DNA of 64,000 nt from assembly GCF_034343125.1 (NCBI RefSeq), contig NZ_CP139957.1:1916001-1980000 (forward strand), written 5' to 3'. The position numbers and the translations under genes were made by a program. This document shows, piece by piece, positions 26,635 to 35,237 of the stretch; position 1 is the first letter of the stretch, and every line of letters starts with the position of its first letter. A model generated the notes under the pieces. It was not told where the DNA came from. It saw only the letters and a list, made by a program, of their open reading frames with translations, and made no database searches. This DNA is from Caldicellulosiruptor danielii. Lineage in GTDB: Bacteria > Bacillota > Thermoanaerobacteria > Caldicellulosiruptorales > Caldicellulosiruptoraceae.

Positions 26635-27276
26635 TCAAAATCCTAACTCCTCTTTTACTATTATTATCTTTATACGCCCTTTTATTGGGTGTCTTCTTGT
26701 GATAACAATGTGGCTACATATACAGTCTTGGCTCAAACAATCATGACATTTACCAGAAGAAGTACAAGGTGTATTTTTTGAAAGTCTTTTTGCATTCATA
26801 GGTGATGCAATATTTCTTACCCTGTTTATTCCCTCCTGCTCATTCAAGACAAGCTTATTTATCCCAACAATTACTATCACATTTTTTGGTCCAAACATCA
26901 AAGCTGCAAGTCTGTTACCATTGCCGTCAATATTGATGAGTTTGCCATCAAGTGTTATTGCGTTTGCTGACATTAGATAGTAATCTGCCCAAAATGACTT
27001 TCTGTAAATCTCACCTATCTCTTCAGCGCTCAAACCCTCTTTGTACCTGTCTAAAAAGTTGTAATTGCCATTTCTCAAAAAGTTAATCACTCCACATTCA
27101 AAAAGTGTCATTGATCCCCCACAAGAAACCATTGAACCTTTTTCAATTATTTTTTCTAAAAGAGGCACAACATCCTCTTTTCTGTCTACAATAAAACATT
27201 CAAAATTTCTCGACTCAAGATTTTTCTTTAAAGTTTCAAGATTTATATCAATCCACCATTTTTTGTTTTGATTCAT
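26635..27276 (-). CDS. LUD-domain protein (LutC/DUF1121-like)
   Basis: 213 residues, the whole length a LUD domain: GSMVSCGGSMTLFECGV, ADYYLMSANAITLDGKLINIDGNGNR, VIVIVGINKLV. It ends in the family's cysteine-rich segment (PCTSSGKCHDCLSQDCICS). LUD proteins are linked to lactate utilisation (LutC), but this stand-alone group has no proven reaction. It is the last gene of the ABC importer operon, overlapping the ATPase gene end by one base, which hints at a role with the imported compound. Confidence 0.85.
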   Translation of the reverse strand: MNQNKKWWIDINLETLKKNLESRNFECFIVDRKEDVVPLLEKIIEKGSMVSCGGSMTLFECGVINFLRNGNYNFLDRYKEGLSAEEIGEIYRKSFWADYYLMSANAITLDGKLINIDGNGNRLAALMFGPKNVIVIVGINKLVLNEQEGINRVRNIASPMNAKRLSKNTPCTSSGKCHDCLSQDCICSHIVITRRHPIKGRIKIIIVKEELGF

Positions 27277-28502
27277 TACTTTTTCTCCTCCCTTTGAAGT
27301 ACGTGTTTTAGCTCCTCTAAGGTATTTAAAACAACAGCTTTTTCTTTTAGGCTATTGTAAAGACTTGTTGCTATTCCATTTGTAAAGTCACGATTTGAAA
27401 TATCTTCTTGTTCTATAATAAATAGTTTCTTTGCAAACTTCAGGGCTTCAAGATTTTTTACATTCTGAATCCCAAACGGAATATCGCACAGAATACAAAA
27501 ATCTGCTTTCTTTATTAGCTCAACATTTTCAATGTACTCTTTTTCTCCAATTGGCATAAACGGCTTTGTGAAAATTGTGTATATAGAAAGTGCCTGAGCA
27601 GTTTCAAAGTCTGTGTCATTTGTTGCAAGAACACCTGTTGTAACCTTGAACCCCATCTCAACCAAAAGTTTATAAACTGCTTGTCCTTGGCCACCACCTG
27701 CTACAACATGTACATGAATACCATTTTCATATTCTTTTTGAATTAGCTCAATGTCAAATATTCCAAAGGGATTTTTATAGACAATTGCTTCGGTATTGTA
27801 CACCTTTTTTATATTATTTGCATTTATCACATCTTGTGGTGTTCCAAAGTCTATAATTTTTCCATTTTTCATTAAAAAAACAATGTCGCAAAACTTTGCC
27901 GCAAGTTTAATGTTGTGAAGTGCCATTATTGCAATCTTGCCTAATTTTACTTCATCCTTTACAATATCCAAAATCTTTTCTTGATGTGTAATGTCAAGGT
28001 TTGAATTTGGCTCATCTAAAAGCAAAACTTTGCTCTCTTGGGCAAGTACTCTTGCAAATGAAGTTCTTTGCCTCTCACCACCTGAAATCTGCAAGATGCT
28101 TGAATACTTTTTTGCTGTTAATTCAACCATATCTATCTTTTCTTCAGCAACTTTCTTGCTTTTTTTGTCGTTTGAAAACCTACTCTTTTCGTGTGGGTAT
28201 CTTCCCATCATTACAATGTCAAACACTGTAAAAGGAAAGTTTGAGAATACACTTTGGGGCATATATGATATAATCTTTGCTCGTTCAATATCAGAAAGTG
28301 AAAATATATCAGTTTGATTATAAAAAACCTTTCCTTCAAATATTTTAACAATCCCTGCCAAGGCCTTAATAAATGTACTTTTTCCGCTTCCATTTGGACC
28401 AATTATCCCATAGACCTTTCCTTCTTTAAATTCTATTCCATTTGCAACCTCTACTATGGGTTTTGTATACCCACACTTTAGACTTTCTATATAAAGAGAC
28501 AT
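27276..28502 (-). CDS. FecE/BtuD-type ABC ATPase with C-terminal Rossmann-like extension
   Basis: 408 residues. The ATPase occupies about 1-250: Walker A GPNGSGKST, Q-loop YMPQS, signature ISGGERQR, Walker B VLLLDEPNSNLD, and the H-loop His in ALHN. This type energises iron-siderophore, heme or cobalamin importers. Typical members stop near 260 residues; here about 150 more follow, beginning IHVHVVAGGGQGQAVYK with a glycine-rich turn and alternating strands and helices like a Rossmann fold. The substrate is unknown. Confidence 0.9.
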   Translation of the reverse strand: MSLYIESLKCGYTKPIVEVANGIEFKEGKVYGIIGPNGSGKSTFIKALAGIVKIFEGKVFYNQTDIFSLSDIERAKIISYMPQSVFSNFPFTVFDIVMMGRYPHEKSRFSNDKKSKKVAEEKIDMVELTAKKYSSILQISGGERQRTSFARVLAQESKVLLLDEPNSNLDITHQEKILDIVKDEVKLGKIAIMALHNIKLAAKFCDIVFLMKNGKIIDFGTPQDVINANNIKKVYNTEAIVYKNPFGIFDIELIQKEYENGIHVHVVAGGGQGQAVYKLLVEMGFKVTTGVLATNDTDFETAQALSIYTIFTKPFMPIGEKEYIENVELIKKADFCILCDIPFGIQNVKNLEALKFAKKLFIIEQEDISNRDFTNGIATSLYNSLKEKAVVLNTLEELKHVLQREEKK

Positions 28503-28506
28503 AATA

Positions 28507-29517
28507 TCAAATTGTCACCTCATTCTCGCGCTTTTTCAAAAGGTACAAAAAGTACGGTGCACCTACAATTGAGGTTATAATTCCAACCTTTACTTCAATT
28601 GGTGAAAACAGCACTCTTGCAATTGTGTCGCACACTATCAAAAAAATTCCCCCACCCAGAATTGAAGCAGGAATGAGTTTTCTATAATCACTTCCCACAA
28701 TAAGCCTTAAAATATGTGGTGTTATCAGCCCCACAAATGAAATCGCACCTGACACTGAAACTGCAATCCCTGTTAAAAGAGAAACTAAAATTAAAAGCTG
28801 TTTTTTGAGTCTCTCAGGGTTAACACCAATTGTATAGCTTTCTTCTTCTCCTAATATTAGAATGTTTATTCTCTTTGCAAAAATAAGCGAACATAGTATC
28901 AAAATAACAAGAGGCACAAAACTTATCTTCACATGTGTCCAGCTGCGGCTATCAAGCCCACCCAGCATCCAAAATATATACTCGCTTACCTGGTACTGGT
29001 TGATGTTTGAAAGGATAAGGGAATTTATTGAAGATATAAAAGTAGATACAGCAATACCAATTAATATCAGATTCAAAATAGGAGTTTTTCCGTTTTTTGT
29101 TGCAAGCTTGTACACTAAAAAAGAAACACCAAGAGCGCCAACAAATGAAAATATAGGTAAATAAAAAATGCTTATGGTGTTGAGCGAAAGAGCAATACAA
29201 GAAATTGCCCCTAAGCTCGCACCGCTTGATGTTCCAATTATACCTGGATCTGCCACAGGGTTTCTGTAAAGCCCCTGCACAAGTGCTCCTGCAACAGACA
29301 AGCTCATGCCTACAATCATAGCAATTATTATTCTGGGAAGTCTAATCTGGCCTATAATTGTCAAATCCATCTGGCTGACCCCAGCTACTTTAAAACCAAT
29401 GAGTGAAAAAAGTGCCTTTAAAACACGAAGGGGAGGGATAAATACACTTCCCACCCCTATTGATATCACAAATACTATTAAAAGTATTACGCACAGTACC
29501 ACAAAAACCTTTTTCAA
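28507..29517 (-). CDS. FecCD-family ABC importer permease
   Basis: 336 residues with about ten membrane helices and the family motifs RLPRIIIAMIVGMSLSVAGA, NPVADPGIIGTSSGAS and VSVSGAISFVGLITPHILR. It forms a homodimeric channel for a metal chelate or corrinoid in the cytoplasmic membrane. It sits between the binding-protein and ATPase genes with short gaps. Confidence 0.93.
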   Translation of the reverse strand: MKKVFVVLCVILLIVFVISIGVGSVFIPPLRVLKALFSLIGFKVAGVSQMDLTIIGQIRLPRIIIAMIVGMSLSVAGALVQGLYRNPVADPGIIGTSSGASLGAISCIALSLNTISIFYLPIFSFVGALGVSFLVYKLATKNGKTPILNLILIGIAVSTFISSINSLILSNINQYQVSEYIFWMLGGLDSRSWTHVKISFVPLVILILCSLIFAKRINILILGEEESYTIGVNPERLKKQLLILVSLLTGIAVSVSGAISFVGLITPHILRLIVGSDYRKLIPASILGGGIFLIVCDTIARVLFSPIEVKVGIITSIVGAPYFLYLLKKRENEVTI

Positions 29518-29546
29518 TACTTACCACCACTTCAAAATCTTTTGTG

Positions 29547-30491
29547 TTATTTAAACAGATATGGATAAGCAGCCTTTGCTAAGTCGTAAACACCTTCTAC
29601 AATGTAATGCGAAACTGTTTGAATGTGTCTGTCGTCAAGTATAATTACTGCATTGTTTTTAACAGCTTTCAGGTTTTTGAAAGCAGGATCTTTTTTGAAC
29701 TTTTCCACATATTGCTGAGAAGTTTCCTTAGGATTATATGAAGCTGATGGAATGACAATTATGTCTGGGTCCCACTCTAAAATCTGTTCTTTTGTGATTG
29801 TTGGCCAGCCTTTCAAACCTGCAACAGCAGCTATGTTTATAACTCCCGCATATTTTGCTATTTCATGTTGTGTAGTATTTTTGCCATATGTTGAGTTGAA
29901 ATAGTATGTGTAGAAAAGAACATATTTTTTCTTTCTCAAGTATTTTACCTTTTTCTGGACAGCATTTATTTTGTCATCCATGTACTTTATAAGAGCCTGG
30001 CCTTTCTGGATTTCACCTGTTAGCTTTGAAAGATTTATAATCTCTTGTTTGATATTTGCAATCGAATTTGGATTTAAGCTGACATATATAGGACACTTAA
30101 GACCTTTCTTCAAAAGATCGTACTTTGACTTGTCAATGTAATAAGGTACTATCACAAGGTCAGGTTTTGCCGCAATTATCTTTTCAATGTCGTTACTCGA
30201 ATATCTGCCTTTTACATTCTTAGCAAGATTTACGACATTAGAATTGTTCTTATCATCAGCAAATATAGAAAGTCCAATGATTCTGTTCCTTGATACCATA
30301 TTGAGCAAAATCTCATCTGTTTGAAGTGCAAGAGACAAAATCCGCTGAGGTTTCTGTTTTACAGTTATGCTATATCCCTTTCCATCCTTGACTGTGACAG
30401 GAAAGTCGGCTGCATGAGTATATAATGGAATTAAAGCTGCCGCAAATGCAATTAAAACAATTATTGCAATTAGCTTCTTAGAAAACTTCAT
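29547..30491 (-). CDS. Periplasmic-binding-type protein of the FecCD importer
   Basis: The start is taken at ATG 30491 (MKFSKKLIAIIV), 12 bases after AAAGGGG, instead of the in-frame TTG at 30503. A signal peptide ends near THAADFP. The BtuF/FhuD-type helical-backbone fold follows (RILSLALQTDEILLNM, AKPDLVIVPYY, WDPDIIVIPSAS). There is no lipobox cysteine, unusual for a Gram-positive binding protein; it may stay tethered by its N-terminal helix or bind loosely. The ligand (heme, corrinoid or siderophore) is not evident, and no cobalamin riboswitch is seen. Confidence 0.88.
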   Translation of the reverse strand: MKFSKKLIAIIVLIAFAAALIPLYTHAADFPVTVKDGKGYSITVKQKPQRILSLALQTDEILLNMVSRNRIIGLSIFADDKNNSNVVNLAKNVKGRYSSNDIEKIIAAKPDLVIVPYYIDKSKYDLLKKGLKCPIYVSLNPNSIANIKQEIINLSKLTGEIQKGQALIKYMDDKINAVQKKVKYLRKKKYVLFYTYYFNSTYGKNTTQHEIAKYAGVINIAAVAGLKGWPTITKEQILEWDPDIIVIPSASYNPKETSQQYVEKFKKDPAFKNLKAVKNNAVIILDDRHIQTVSHYIVEGVYDLAKAAYPYLFK

Positions 30492-30533
30492 CGGCACATT
30501 CAACCCCTTTGTATGTAATAATTTACTTGCATT

Positions 30534-30562
30534 ATTATATCACACAAGTTGCTGGATGTCTA
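30534..30562 (-). promoter_or_regulatory. Promoter of the ABC importer-LUD operon
   Basis: TAGACA, 17 bp, TATAAT on the minus strand, overlapping the 3' end of the GcvH-like gene. I see no Fur-like palindrome next to it. Confidence 0.6.
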
Positions 30563-30860
30563 TACTAATTATTTCTGTTTCTTCTGGTAATAAATTTAAT
30601 AAAGTAGGATCAAAAGGAAGCTTACGGTTTGCCCACCTAATATAACCACTCACTGGAGATTTCAAGGTGTACGTCTTGTAAATTGACTCAATTCTGGCAA
30701 ACACCTCTCCTTCTTGAATATATCCTGATGTCTTGAAAAACTCAAATATCACAATATCACCAAGTTCCATCTCTAAATTTTTAGTTATACCTACTGAAGC
30801 AACCGAACCATTAACTTCAACCCATATATCCCCAAAAAAAAGCCTCTCACCATACAGCAT
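30540..30860 (-). CDS. GcvH-like lipoyl-carrier-type domain protein
   Basis: 106 residues from ATG 30860 (MLYGERLFFGD), which has AAGGAAAAAAGG directly upstream; a longer frame from 30923 would overlap tlpA. The order of motifs is that of glycine-cleavage H protein: VEVNGSVASVGIT, GDIVIFEF, ARIESIY, SPVSGYI, then a LxxLLPE ending. In real H proteins the lipoylated Lys follows ESV. Here the aligned residue is Tyr and a Lys follows one position later (ESIYK), so normal lipoylation is doubtful. No gcvT or gcvP is nearby; the neighbours are tlpA and ccdA, suggesting a thiol-redox role. Confidence 0.75.
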   Translation of the reverse strand: MLYGERLFFGDIWVEVNGSVASVGITKNLEMELGDIVIFEFFKTSGYIQEGEVFARIESIYKTYTLKSPVSGYIRWANRKLPFDPTLLNLLPEETEIISIDIQQLV

Positions 30861-30891
30861 CCTTTTTTCCTTCCCTTTTTTCGAAGTATTT

Positions 30892-31392
30892 TTACTTTCC
30901 AGCAAATTTTTTAAGTTGCTCATAAGTCATCATACCAACGTTTTTTGCAACTATTCTGCCATTTTCGTCCAGCAAAAAGGTTGTAGGTATTCCTTCAATC
31001 CCAAACTGTGCAGAAACATTCCCATCCCTGTCAAGAAGTACGGGGTATGTAACCCCCATTGAATTTAAAAACTCTTTTACCGTTTCTTTATCCTCTTGAA
31101 TGTTAATGCCAAGTAAAACAACATCCTTGTTTTCGCGATGGAATCTTTCAAAATCGGGTATCTCAGCCCTGCAGGGTGGACACCATGTTGCAAAAAAGTT
31201 GAGCAAAACCTTTCTGCCTTTAAAATCTGATATTGAATATTCTTTACCATCCACCGATACAAGCTTGAAATTAACTGCGCTTTTCAAATCTACATTCTCT
31301 TTTGAGCGCGACATAATCTGGTATACCAAGAGCCCAGTCAAAATGGCGCTTATCAATATAAAGATAACACTTTTGATTCTATTATTCAACAT
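30892..31392 (-). CDS. Membrane-anchored TlpA/ResA-type thioredoxin
   Basis: 166 residues: an N-terminal membrane helix (about 7-26), then a thioredoxin fold with the active site FATWCPPCRAEIP and the cis-Pro region GIEGIPTTF. It reduces disulfides outside the membrane, drawing electrons from the CcdA protein encoded 35 bp upstream. Confidence 0.92.
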   Translation of the reverse strand: MLNNRIKSVIFILISAILTGLLVYQIMSRSKENVDLKSAVNFKLVSVDGKEYSISDFKGRKVLLNFFATWCPPCRAEIPDFERFHRENKDVVLLGINIQEDKETVKEFLNSMGVTYPVLLDRDGNVSAQFGIEGIPTTFLLDENGRIVAKNVGMMTYEQLKKFAGK

Positions 31393-31427
31393 GAAATATT
31401 CACCTCTTTTTTGAATTTTTCTATTTT

Positions 31428-32075
31428 CTATCTGAAGAAATTTATCTTGTCAAAAAACGCAAGCATGCCAAATGCAATCAAAAGCACTCCTGTAAAATAC
31501 TCTATTGCCCTGCTGTACCTATTCAACATACCAAAAAAAGTTTTGAGCCTGTCTATTAAAAAACTTGAGACTAAAAATGGCACGGCAAATCCTATCGAAT
31601 AGATAAAAAGCAGCATCGCTCCTTTTAGAAACATCCCAGAAATAGCCGCCATACTCAAAATAGAGGTCAAAACTGGCCCTACACAGGGTGTCCAGCTTAT
31701 ACTTAAAACCATTCCCAAAATTAGCGGTGAAGCATCAATATCCAAATTACCATTACCATGTATAGGTATAAAAAGTCTTTTTAAAAAATCTGGTGATAGC
31801 TCAAGCATCACCAGACCCATCAAAACAATAATTATTGCTGCTATCTTCTTCAGCACAAAACTGTACCCAGAAAAAACACTTCCTACCGCACTTGCCGCAA
31901 TTCCAAGTACAACAAAGACAATTGAAAATCCCAGAACAAACAAAAGGCTATTTTTTAATCTGCTACCCTTTTGAGAAAAAATATATAGGACATACACAGG
32001 AATAAGCGGCAAAATACAGGGTGAGAAAAAAGACAAAAAACCAGCTGTCACCGCCGCTAAAATATCTATTTTCAT
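31428..32075 (-). CDS. ccdA: CcdA-type thiol-disulfide transmembrane transporter
   Basis: 215 residues, six membrane helices. The paired active cysteines lie in the conserved SFFSPCILPLIPVYVLY and SWTPCVGPVLTSI motifs. It passes reducing equivalents from cytoplasmic thioredoxin to extracytoplasmic TlpA-type proteins. Used here with tlpA and the GcvH-like gene; no cytochrome c maturation genes are seen. Confidence 0.93.
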   Translation of the reverse strand: MKIDILAAVTAGFLSFFSPCILPLIPVYVLYIFSQKGSRLKNSLLFVLGFSIVFVVLGIAASAVGSVFSGYSFVLKKIAAIIIVLMGLVMLELSPDFLKRLFIPIHGNGNLDIDASPLILGMVLSISWTPCVGPVLTSILSMAAISGMFLKGAMLLFIYSIGFAVPFLVSSFLIDRLKTFFGMLNRYSRAIEYFTGVLLIAFGMLAFFDKINFFR

Positions 32076-32093
32076 TATTTTTCTTCTCCTTTG

Positions 32094-32744
32094 CTATTTG
32101 ATTTTGTACCCACCATTTACAATTACCCACACGTCATCAATTGCTTTGAATCCCCTGCCATCACTTCTTGCAACCAAATAAAAATGGTTAAATAAAAGTT
32201 GCTGGTTTGCGCCAACATCCTTTGCGCTTGTCAAATCAATAATCGTTGCCCCTTTCGGCACAACAGATACAGCTTTCCCAACACGTACAACAAACTCTGT
32301 TGATGCATCAAACAAAATGGTCTTACCTTTGGGAACTTTAATAACCTCATAACCTTTTGTGGAAATAAAACTGCTCTTTGGTGATTGTTGTAAAATTGAG
32401 ATATTTTTTACCTTTGCTTCTAACTGGGCAGTTTGCGACTTTAACTTTTCAATTTCAGAAGATAAGTTAGAAAGCTGATTTTGCAGTTTATAAATATCTT
32501 GGGTCGCTTGACCAGATGAGGTATTTGCATCTTTTATTCTTTTATCTAATTCATTTATTTTATTATCTATGTACGCCTTTAACTGGTCAACCTGCTTTTT
32601 TAAAAAACCGTATGTGACAAGAGCATTGCTGTCAATTGACTGTGAAGATGCAAATATAACCCCCATGCTCAGCACTCCTGCGACTAAAACAAGGAGCAAA
32701 AAATTTATGCCTTTTTTAAACCTGCGCCTTCTTTCTTTTTCCAA
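32094..32744 (-). CDS. Membrane-anchored coiled-coil protein of unknown function
   Basis: 216 residues, starting with TTG (GGAGGG 6 bases upstream) and overlapping the mazF end by 40 bp. A strongly basic start ([12 protein letters not shown]) and a membrane helix (about 13-32) are followed by a coiled coil (about 45-110). The compact beta-rich C-terminal domain includes [18 protein letters not shown] and [15 protein letters not shown]. The topology suggests an extracytoplasmic domain on a stalk. I do not recognise the family. Confidence 0.75.
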   Translation of the reverse strand: MEKERRRRFKKGINFLLLVLVAGVLSMGVIFASSQSIDSNALVTYGFLKKQVDQLKAYIDNKINELDKRIKDANTSSGQATQDIYKLQNQLSNLSSEIEKLKSQTAQLEAKVKNISILQQSPKSSFISTKGYEVIKVPKGKTILFDASTEFVVRVGKAVSVVPKGATIIDLTSAKDVGANQQLLFNHFYLVARSDGRGFKAIDDVWVIVNGGYKIK

Positions 32745-33148
32745 TCATATCCCTCCGCTGTCCATTCTATTATCCCAAGGCTTATCAGAATTGCCTGGTT
32801 TACTTTTTCCATAACCTCATCAGAAAGCTTGCCAACCTTGTTTTTGAGCCGCACTTTGTCAATTGTCCTAATCTGCTCAAGTAAAATGACAGAATCACGG
32901 CTCAGACCAAACTCACCAGCACGAATCTCCACATGGGTTGGAAATTTAGCCTTGCCAATCTGTGAAGTTATTGCAGCCACAATCACAGTGGGGCTGTATT
33001 TGTTTCCTATATCATTTTGAATTACCAGAACTGGTCTTATGCCGCCCTGCTCAGACCCAACATGTGGAGCAAGGTCAGCATAAAATATGTCTCCCCTTTT
33101 GATTTCAAGTGGTGGATGATTTTGATTTTGCTGTATCACTTTCTCCAC
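32705..33148 (-). CDS. mazF: MazF/PemK-type endoribonuclease toxin
   Basis: 147 residues with family motifs [37 protein letters not shown] and [13 protein letters not shown]. MazF-type toxins cut mRNA at short sequences. It is 25-30 residues longer than the Bacillus EndoA type because of a basic C-terminal tail ([15 protein letters not shown]). It overlaps the small gene upstream, which takes the antitoxin position. Confidence 0.93.
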   Translation of the reverse strand: MEKVIQQNQNHPPLEIKRGDIFYADLAPHVGSEQGGIRPVLVIQNDIGNKYSPTVIVAAITSQIGKAKFPTHVEIRAGEFGLSRDSVILLEQIRTIDKVRLKNKVGKLSDEVMEKVNQAILISLGIIEWTAEGYDWKKKEGAGLKKA

Positions 33149-33419
33149 TCTCCGCTACCCTACTTTCTTCTATTCTATAAAAATCATACCCAAAATCATC
33201 GTAAATTATATTTTCATATTTTAAAAGTCCTTCAAAGTCAAGTGCAAGCCATTCGTTAGCAATGTTTCTATTTAGCTCTGCATACTTTTTATAACAGCTC
33301 TCAAGCTCCTTTTCAATCTTTTTCAACCTTCTCTTTTCAATAGCTGTCCTCATAAAACTATCATCATAAGAATTACTTTTATACTGCAAAAGGAATTTCA
33401 CAAATCGTATTTGCGGCAT
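33105..33419 (-). CDS. Probable antitoxin of the MazF toxin, atypical
   Basis: 104 residues from ATG 33419 ([11 protein letters not shown]), with GGGGGAAATGAG upstream; the in-frame upstream ATG has no such site. Position between alr and mazF is that of EndoAI in Bacillus. A short N-terminal strand and a helix ([19 protein letters not shown]) could be a degenerate ribbon-helix-helix. The acidic C-terminal part ([20 protein letters not shown]) resembles toxin-wrapping tails. Similarity to known CopG/MazE antitoxins is too weak to be sure. Confidence 0.65.
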   Translation of the reverse strand: MPQIRFVKFLLQYKSNSYDDSFMRTAIEKRRLKKIEKELESCYKKYAELNRNIANEWLALDFEGLLKYENIIYDDFGYDFYRIEESRVAESGESDTAKSKSSTT

Positions 33420-33536
33420 CTCATTTCCCCCTTGCAAAACAAAATATAAAAAGACAAAATTCAAAGTGTAGGATTAAAGCGGATGAGCTTATTATCATTA
33501 TACGTTTTTTGAAAAGAATAAATCAATGTAAATTTT

Positions 33537-34709
33537 TCATAAGATATAGTTTAATATTTTGACAACTCGCCCATCCTTGATATAAACCCGCGGAATCCGC
33601 TTGCTAAACGAACACACAACCTCATAGTTTATAGTGCCAATCTGCTCAGCTAAATGATCAGCCAAAATCTCATTTTTCCCTTGTCTTCCTATGATGACAA
33701 CCTCATCACCAATATTCACATTTTCAATATCGGTCACATCTACCATGCACTGGTCCATACATATACTTCCAACAACCCTGGCATACTCACCATTTATGAG
33801 AACATGTCTTTGACTGCTTCCAACGCGCGTAAAACCATCTGCATAACCAATAGGTATGGTGGCAATTTTACTTTTGCGTGTGGTTATATACCTCCTGTTG
33901 TAGCTTATCGGAAAGCCTTCTGGCACCTCCTTTACGTTGATAACTCTTGCCTTGACAGACATTACAGGTTTTAAGTTTATATGTTCTTTCAAGCTGCTGC
34001 TTGGATAAAGACCGTATAGAATAAGACCAAGCCTTACAACATCAAGTTGATACTGGGGGAAACGGATTGCCGCACTGCTATTTGCAATGTGCTTATATTT
34101 AAAGTATACCCTGTTTTTATTGAGTTCTTTCACAAAGTTTTCAAATTTCATAAATTGATCATGCGTAAAATGGTCCGAATCTGGATCATCTGCAGATGAA
34201 AAATGAGAGAATATTCCTTCAAGTTCGATATTCGGAAGCTTTGCGATATTTAGTACTGTCTGTATACTCTCATCACAACATAAAAATCCAATTCTCCCCA
34301 TTCCAGTATCAACTTTGATATGTATCTTGGCTTTTTTTCCTATCTTTTGTGCCGCCTGGCTAAGATAATATGCCTGCTCATATGTGTAAACTGTTTGGCT
34401 TATCTCGTTTTCAACAACCTGCTCAGAAAGTTCAAAAGGAGTAAAACCCAAAATTAAAATTGGAACATCAAAATTGAAATGCCTCAGCTGCAATGCCTCG
34501 TCAATTATTGCCACAGCAAGCATGCTAACGCCATTTTTAACAAGCACTCTCGAAATTTCAACAGCTCCGTGCCCATATGCATCAGCTTTCACAACGGCCA
34601 TTATTTTTGTTTGTGGTAAAATCTTTTTCTTGATATTTTCAAGATTGTATACCAAATTGTCAAGGTCAATTTCTGCCCACACCCTGTTGTAGAGCGACAA
34701 TTTGTTCAT
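33537..34709 (-). CDS. alr: Alanine racemase
   Basis: 390 residues. The PLP lysine lies in MAVVKADAYGHG, the second catalytic base Tyr in IPIGYADGF, and the PLP-site VKVDTGMGRIGF is also present. It makes D-alanine for peptidoglycan. It overlaps the lipoprotein gene upstream by 4 bp. Confidence 0.96.
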   Translation of the reverse strand: MNKLSLYNRVWAEIDLDNLVYNLENIKKKILPQTKIMAVVKADAYGHGAVEISRVLVKNGVSMLAVAIIDEALQLRHFNFDVPILILGFTPFELSEQVVENEISQTVYTYEQAYYLSQAAQKIGKKAKIHIKVDTGMGRIGFLCCDESIQTVLNIAKLPNIELEGIFSHFSSADDPDSDHFTHDQFMKFENFVKELNKNRVYFKYKHIANSSAAIRFPQYQLDVVRLGLILYGLYPSSSLKEHINLKPVMSVKARVINVKEVPEGFPISYNRRYITTRKSKIATIPIGYADGFTRVGSSQRHVLINGEYARVVGSICMDQCMVDVTDIENVNIGDEVVIIGRQGKNEILADHLAEQIGTINYEVVCSFSKRIPRVYIKDGRVVKILNYIL

Positions 34710-35227
34710 CCCTTTCTATACTTTTTGTATTCTGTAAGGTAAATGGTTTTCATAAATCTTTTATCTTGATATATTACCCCTATCTTTTTAAGCTCTTGGT
34801 TTGTAAAGTAAAAATGAAGGTATCTTATATCACCTTTCAGCTCCAATGTTACAATTGTTTGATTCTGCTCAGTTACAATTGAGTACTTTTCAGCATTTAT
34901 CAGCTTATCTATATAGTAGTCCAAAAATATGTCCTGGGCAATACTTTTTATATTTTTGCCATCCATTAAAATATTTCCATCCTCTTTTGTCAATTTTATT
35001 TTTCTTGTGCCCTTTACAAACTCCGCCTCAACCTTCCCATCAATTCTCTTTTCTGAAAATAAATACCTTGAAATACCATCTTTTGAAGAGATTTCTACAT
35101 AGCCTTTTGCAATATAGTCATGAAAAATCTTCAAAGGAGGAGATTGAGCTGTCTTTTTACACGCAGTGAGTTCAAAAAGCAGCACAACTGCTACCAACAG
35201 CCAGAATTTTTTGAAAAAACAGCTCAT
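34706..35227 (-). CDS. GerS/YdcC-like lipoprotein
   Basis: 173 residues. A lipoprotein signal ends in ELTACKK. The remainder is beta-rich with a LolA-like feel (YVEISSKDGISRYLFSEKR). Gene order acpS...lipoprotein-alr-antitoxin-toxin equals that of Bacillus (acpS-ydcC-alr-ndoAI-ndoA), and in Clostridioides the gerS lipoprotein precedes an alr gene. The name rests mainly on synteny. GerS acts in spore germination, yet Caldicellulosiruptor is described as non-sporulating, so another envelope role is likely. Confidence 0.65.
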   Translation of the reverse strand: MSCFFKKFWLLVAVVLLFELTACKKTAQSPPLKIFHDYIAKGYVEISSKDGISRYLFSEKRIDGKVEAEFVKGTRKIKLTKEDGNILMDGKNIKSIAQDIFLDYYIDKLINAEKYSIVTEQNQTIVTLELKGDIRYLHFYFTNQELKKIGVIYQDKRFMKTIYLTEYKKYRKG

Positions 35228-35237
35228 TTTTTTATAT

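Noticed and set aside
30540-30923. Longer form of the GcvH-like gene starting at 30923
   Set aside because: It would overlap tlpA by 32 bp and lacks a ribosome-binding site; ATG 30860 has a strong one.
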